29,691 nucleotides of DNA from the NCBI RefSeq assembly GCF_000220395.1, contig NW_004086954.1, forward strand, positions 1-29,691. The letters are read 5' to 3'. Within the stretch, counting starts at the first letter, position 1, and each line of letters begins with the position of its first letter. Position numbers and translations under genes: made by a program. Below, piece after piece: positions 24,590 to 29,691 of this stretch. This DNA is from Ichthyophthirius multifiliis (Eukaryota > Ciliophora > Oligohymenophorea > Hymenostomatida). The notes beneath the pieces are model-generated. The model was not told the origin of the DNA. It did no database searches and worked only from the letters and a program-made list of their open reading frames with translations.

Positions 24590-25266
24590 ATGGGAAATTT
24601 AAATGTTTTTACATACTAAAATTTAAATAGTGATGAAAACAAAATATAAGTATTACCTTTTAATAATTAAAAAATATAAAAATTAGCAGAATAATTTCAT
24701 TTAAATTAAAACGAAATGTTAACATTTCATTAAATTTTTAGATAAATAGATAAATAAGGAAGTGGATATATAGTAGTAGAAAATATGTTCGATTTTGTAG
24801 AAGAAGAATAAACAAGTGTATTATCTCCCTATATTATAAAACTTTTTTAATTAATAGATAAAGAAACAAGCGAAAGAGTTTGTTTTGTAGAATGGCTGCC
24901 GGCTATAGCGGCTTATTGTTTATTTACAAATGAATAAATATTTAAGTTTGTTTTTGGTATAATAGATTGTGATCATGATGATAATATTTCAAAAAAAGAT
25001 ATAATAAAATTCCTTGCATAAGAAAGATTTGGAAAAAAAATATTTTATTTAAATTAAGTAAGAAGTATAGAACTATTAGAAATTGAAAGAGCAGATAAAA
25101 TAGATTTTGATAAATTTAAAAGAATTCAAAATTAAATACCTTTTATTAGTTATCCGTCTTTTAAATTATAAAAAATTCTAAAGGATAAAATTCTAGGACA
25201 AAAATTCTGGTTGAAAACATATAAAAAAATTAGAGAATTCGTAATTATATAATAAAAATTAAATAT

Positions 25267-25298
<32 letters not shown>

Positions 25299-26025
25299 AT
25301 ATTTTTAGGAAAAAGATGAATAAAATAAAAAATAATAAGAAGTTTTTAATTAACAAATAGATTAAAAAAAATAAATTAAAGTTTAGAAAAAAGAAAAAGC
25401 TTTTGATTCTATTTATTAAAATAGAAAAATAAATTAAAATATATTTAAATATAAATTTCTTTAACAGAATAGGTTAAACATTGAAAATAGGGAATTTTAT
25501 TATCATAATGTTGATTACACTAACGAAGACTAAAATGTTAAATAAAGTTAAATTTAAAATTTAAAACAAGAAGATTAAGGGTTTTTCATAGATGTAAAAA
25601 AAGTAATAAATAAAAGAAGAATGTCTGATGGAATGATTTAGATTTGTCAAAAAACTTAAAATTTGGAATTTATTACACTTAATTATGAATCTGAGAAAAG
25701 AAATAAATCAAATATCTATATAAAATAATAATTTAAAACTAATAAAAAACAAATAAAGGAAAAAATGGAATAATTTAATTTTAAAGAAAATTAAATACTA
25801 GATAATACTTAAATAAATAAAATTTTATATAATAACATTTAATCTATTTTATCACCTTCTCATTAAAATCAATAAGATTATTTTAGCAATTTTTAATCTA
25901 ATAAAGAAAGCAATCAAAATAATATTATTAATCTATTTATTATTAAAAAAAATAATTTTAAATTACATTAATAATTCAAATAGATACCAAGATCTTTAAA
26001 AAATGCAAACAAAATATATATTTGA
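24590..26025 (+). CDS. EF-hand calcium-binding protein, calcineurin-B/CBL-like, with long Gln/Asn tail
   Basis: Two exons (intron 25241-25308) give exactly 456 codons including TGA. The N-terminus MGNLNV exposes Gly2, a possible myristoylation site, as in calcineurin B and NCS proteins. There are four EF-hand-like segments: a degenerate loop DKQGSGYIVVEN (about 54-65); DKETSERVCFVE (90-101); the most canonical, DCDHDDNISKKD (126-137); and a degenerate fourth near residues 160-175 around RADKIDFDKF. This spacing resembles calcineurin B-like Ca2+ sensors that regulate a partner phosphatase or kinase. After about residue 215 a 240-residue Asn/Gln/Lys-rich tail follows that calcineurin B lacks, with an ordered piece KKVINKRRMSDGMIQICQK. 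It is probably a membrane-tethered Ca2+ sensor; the partner is unknown. Confidence 0.88.
25241..25308 (+). repeat. (TA)n intron of the EF-hand gene
   Basis: 68-nt GT...AG intron with a central TA run of about 30 nt. Its removal keeps the frame and yields a whole number of codons. Confidence 0.8.
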
Positions 26026-26718
26026 TACATATAAAAATAAGCATAAAAATAAATAATATATATATTACTAGTTTGTTACTGTTTTTTAATTATTTTGTAA
26101 TTTTATATTAAAAAAATATTAATAAATTCATTTTAAAACCCTATTTTATTTTCGAATTTCTTTAAAAAAAAAAAAAGGAAACAAAAAAAAAAAGAAAAAA
26201 TGATAAAAAATAATAATATATAAATGGCAAATATATATATATATTTATAAATAATATTTTTTTATAATAAATATGAGTATTTTTTAATTTAGAATATGTT
26301 CTAGATATATATTAATATAAAAAATATCAAAAGTTTATTATTAGTCGTTTATATTTTGTAAAAAAAATTCTAAATAAAGTTAATTAGTAATAAAAATAGA
26401 AGAATAAAGCATAAAACAATAAATAGAAATACAAAAAAATATTTTAAAATAAATTTTTTAAAGAAGGAAATATAATCTAGAATTTATAAAAGAGAATCTT
26501 GAAATCCATATATAAATTGGTTAAAAAAAAATAACTAAACCAAACAAAATAAAATATAATGTTTGGCCCAGATAAGAAATTAAATTTTATTTTTTGAGTA
26601 ATAAAATTATTAGGTTTAAATCTTGAAGTTGTATTCATTATATATGTTAGCAAATTTTGTTTGAAATCATTATTAATAATAGCCAATTAATATCAAATAT
26701 GGAAAATATTCATTTTAG
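26026..26718. other. AT-rich region upstream of the CK1 remnant
   Basis: No clear gene. On the plus strand a short Lys/Gln-rich frame (about 26370-26627) stays open but shows no homology. On the minus strand, about 26477-26670, a frame with RFKPNNFITQK weakly resembles a kinase catalytic loop (see findings). The expected N-terminal kinase lobe of the downstream CK1 remnant is not recognisable here. Confidence 0.4.
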
Positions 26719-27197
26719 ATTATATATATTTATAGAGATTTTTAACCAAGTGTGTATAAACATAAGAACTTTTTAAATAAATAAAAGAAATGAAAAATAA
26801 TATTTCCTGTGAAGAATTATGTAGTGGATTAGCTCCTGAATTCGAAGTCTATATGAAATATTGTAAAAATTTATAATATGAGGAGAAGCTTGATTATATT
26901 TATTTGAAAAAAAAAATATTTAAGGAAATATTTGTAAAAGAAGGATATTAATTTGATATTGTATATGATTGAATTCTAATTCCTTTGAGTAATAAAAATA
27001 ATACATTTCTATCTATTAATTATTAGGAGGAAAATCAAGAAAACATTATATAATAAAACTGGTTCCATGAAATTTTAAAGGATAACTTTAGTGATAAAAA
27101 TTACCATAATAAATTATTAAGGTAACGAACGATATATGAAATAAAAAATAATAAAATATACTTTAAAAATAAACATTAATAATTAATAAATTTGTGA
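26719..27197 (+). pseudogene. Casein kinase 1 C-terminal lobe, truncated, with TGA at a conserved Trp
   Basis: The translation from 26719 matches the end of the CK1 kinase domain: CEELCSGLAPEFEVYMKYC, then LQYEEKLDYIYLKK and VKEGYQFDIVYD. In CK1 family members this stretch reads LC.G.P.EF..Y..YCR.L.FE..PDY.YL...F...F...GY..DY.FDW. The next codon, where Trp is expected, is TGA (26970-26972). After it the frame stays open for 74 more codons (starting ILIPLSNKN) to a second TGA at 27195. The N-terminal lobe, Gly loop and HRDIKP catalytic loop are absent upstream in this orientation. Other genes in the window use TGG for Trp and end at TGA, so a nonsense change in a decayed gene copy is the simplest reading. 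Confidence 0.72.
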
Positions 27198-27448
27198 TAA
27201 AAAAATATAACTGTATATAATAATAATTTTTAGGTGGATAATAATAAAATAATAAGGATTATAGAAAAAACAAAAAATATTAATAAAAAAAAAAAAATTA
27301 ATAAACAAAACATAAAATATATAATAAAATAATTAAAAAAAAAAAAAAAAAAAAAAATATATTGTATTGAATTATTTTTTTTAAATATAAAAAAAAAGAA
27401 TAAAAAAAATTTATATATTTAAAAATAAATTTATTTAATATATTAAAA

Positions 27449-27503
<55 letters not shown>

Positions 27504-27511
27504 TTTCATAT
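27198..27511. other. Low-complexity spacer with poly-A and (TA)n
   Basis: Contains an A-run of about 22 nt near 27337-27358 and a (TA)n tract at 27457-27500, just downstream of the ATPase stop. No gene is seen; the frames there are hydrophobic or low-complexity shadows. Confidence 0.55.
27456..27501. repeat. (TA)n microsatellite
   Basis: About 44 nt of uninterrupted TA repeat, 11 nt beyond the stop codon of the minus-strand ATPase, so probably in its 3' UTR. Confidence 0.75.
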
Positions 27512-29691
27512 TCATATTTTCTATGTTTTATTTCTAATAACATATTTAATAACGATTTTTTAATAGACAAAAATAAAAATATTAAAAACAAGCACAATAA
27601 CTAATTATTCAATTAAAAATTTTTTCTTTTTATACAAATCTTAATCAAATTTAAAAACTTTAAATCCTAAAATATCAATAAGCAAATATTATAAAACTGA
27701 AAATGTTAATAATAGTACAAACCATGTAAAATATATCCGATTTTTATAAATTCTTTATTTAAAAGGTAAAGAAATATAAAAGTCAATTGATGCTAGTAAA
27801 AAATAAACATTAGTCGCTAGAAACATAATGTTTATTGCGATATTTTATTCGTTATACATATATCCATCTTTTAATGATTTTATATCCTAATAAAAATCTT
27901 ATTGTAAATAATGTAAATAACATCCATAAAAACCAAATGCTGCCAATATAAACTAGCCTATCAATCGGAAAGCACTTTCTTTATTAAATAAATTATAATT
28001 AGGTCTCATTTTACTTAATTCTTTTAAGGGTTTATTTAATGAAGAAAACGACAATAATGGAATAGCAATACAATAATTTATATATATTAATTAAAAACTA
28101 GTATAATTGCTATATTCATAAACTAATATAAGGGCCACTATGTATTTATAAACATTAATAGTAAGATGATATCTATATATAAAATAATAATATTTATATA
28201 TTCATATATAGTTTTTATAATAAACCTATAACATTCAATCATATTTGATAAAACGCATCTACCTTCTGCTAAAATAATAGTAATGCAATCAATAGACGTT
28301 TTCTAATAAGCGAAAGGTGCTGAAAAAGATGCATCTGCTTCACAAAAAGAAACACCTAAAATAGAAAAATATAAAAATAAATATATATACGATATATATT
28401 GTTTATATTTACCTAAATCTGCTTATTTGATGGCAGAACAATCATTAGCTCCGTCACCTATCATTCCAACTTTTTAATTAAATAATGTTTAATGCAAATA
28501 AATAACTTCAGTTTTCTATTCTGGTTTGCATCTTGCAAAAACAAAGGTATGCTCGATAATATTTTTAAGTAATTATTAATCTTCCATTTATTAAATATCT
28601 TTAAGTGCAGTCCCAGTAATTCCTAACTTAAAATCAATCTACTTACTATTAAATAACAAATCAATATCAATTTTTTCATTAGGTTTATTTAAATAAAAAG
28701 CATCTTTTAGCGAATTCAGTATAATAATATTATCTTTAGAATCTAAAATATTACTATCTTTAGCACATTTAACAGTTGTTAAAAGATTATCTCCAGATAC
28801 TACTTTACAATTAATTTCTGCATTTTTTAATATTAATATATTTTCTGCACTATCATCTTTTAGTTGATTTTCTAAAATTAATAAACCTAAAAAAATTAAA
28901 TTATTTTCAATATCTTCTCTTTTTACGTTTTTTAAATTTATATTTTATTATAATTCCTTATATCCAAAACCAATTACTCTATATCCCATATTAGCGAAAA
29001 AACTTAATTTTTCTTGAAATTTTTAACTATCTAAAGAATTTTTTAAGCAAATTTATTAAATCATTTCTGGTGAACCTTTTACAAACGCAAAATTTTTGCC
29101 ATTTTGATCTTAAACTATGCATCCCATTCTCTAAAGCTAGCTCTCAAATTCCCAAAATTTTACCACCTTCAAAACTTAATTGTCGTTAAAAGCTTCTACT
29201 TACTCTTTCCCTTTCCTGATATTAAATCCTGAAAACTCAACCATTTTAATATCTAATTCATCCCCTATATATTCCCCTCCATGCTAATGAACTCCATGAC
29301 AAGTCCCAAAAGCATATAAAATAACTTATTATTTTTCCTCTTTAATTTACTTAGGAACCTCAGTGATTAAATCTCCGATGTTAGAATCGCAAAAGCCAAT
29401 TACATCCATATTATTTTTAGTCAAAGTTCCCGTTTTATCAAAACAAAAAACTTAAACATCACTTGCGACAACAATTTTAGATGGATCAACAGCGATAATA
29501 TTAGAATATCCAAGCCTAATTAAAGCCACAGACTAGCAAAGTGCAAACAAAATAGGCACAGCAGGAGGAATCATCCTTGTTATAGAATCACATAAAAATA
29601 AAATATTTAGTTTAATAGTTAAGTTTTGTATAATTTTATAAAAAAATATAAAATAAACAATTATAGCAATTGCAATTAATATCAAAAGAAA
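27512..29691 (-). CDS. P5-type cation/polyamine-transporting ATPase (ATP13A-like), C-terminal part
   Basis: P-type ATPase of the P5 group (endolysosomal polyamine or ER helix transport in other eukaryotes). The window holds the part from the M4 segment to the C-terminus; the N-terminus lies beyond 29691. Visible landmarks: M4 motif PPAVPILFALCQS, near the P5B pattern PPALP and unlike P5A; phosphorylation site CFDKTGTLTKNN with the Asp codon at 29437-29439; nucleotide domain FAFVKGSPEMI; hinge VGMIGDGANDCSAIKQADLG; then GVSFCEADASFSAPF, typical of P5. Four or more membrane helices follow. Two introns, 28356-28412 and 28173-28225, join in frame. The stop is TGA 27514-27512. All catalytic motifs are intact. 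The exact substrate class cannot be read from sequence, and PPAVP differs at one position from the usual P5B motif. Confidence 0.93.

Noticed and set aside
27298-27597. Minus-strand frame overlapping the ATPase end
   Set aside because: Different frame from the ATPase and made of TA (Ile-Tyr) and poly-Phe repeats.
1-29691. Transposons, virus-like elements or CRISPR
   Set aside because: No transposase, reverse transcriptase, integrase, terminal repeats or regular spacer arrays were seen on either strand.

Overview
The window is about 85% A+T and reads as nuclear DNA of an oligohymenophorean ciliate. Real protein homology appears only when TAA and TAG are read as glutamine and TGA is kept as the only stop. 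Introns are short (mostly 41-130 nt), GT...AG, extremely AT-rich, and often carry (TA)n runs. Base composition resembles Ichthyophthirius or scuticociliates more than Tetrahymena, but this is inference. There is no telomeric repeat, CRISPR array, tRNA, rRNA or recognisable transposon.

Layout: a two-domain cyclic-nucleotide-binding protein (+, 360-2049) converges on a mitochondrial phosphatidylglycerophosphate synthase, PGS1 (-, 2064-4148). A divergent spacer leads to a large Glu/Lys-rich protein with an F-BAR-like segment and a possible PH domain (+, 4347-6836). This converges on an orphan 401-residue gene (-, 6969-8174). A class I histone deacetylase follows (-, 8508-10067), then a RING/B-box/coiled-coil/Kelch protein (-, 10742-14114). 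Divergent from that is a Gln-rich coiled-coil protein (+, 14324-17604), followed by a conserved-looking multi-exon protein with a CxxC knuckle and a C2-like end (+, 17827-21228).

After more than 1 kb of empty AT-rich DNA come a 180-residue orphan (+, 22391-22979), a 161-residue orphan (-, 23981-24466), and a four-EF-hand, possibly myristoylated calcium-binding protein (+, 24590-26025). Next is a remnant of a casein kinase 1 gene (+, about 26719-27197) in which a TGA replaces the conserved Trp codon. The window closes with the C-terminal two thirds of a P5-type transport ATPase (-, 27512 to beyond 29691).

The genes do not form a pathway. They are an ordinary mix of signalling (cNMP, EF-hand, CK1), chromatin (HDAC), lipid synthesis (PGS1), ubiquitin-type (RING/B-box) and cytoskeletal functions. 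Neighbours alternate strand, with short shared spacers (123-210 bp divergent, 14-132 bp convergent).

Several genes (PGS1 twice, the F-BAR-like gene, the RING gene, the coiled-coil gene, the 17.8-kb gene) need one extra base, usually next to a homopolymer, to stay in frame. The simplest explanation is homopolymer under-calling in the assembly. For PGS1 and the F-BAR-like gene, exon lengths become multiples of three exactly when the inferred missing bases are counted.
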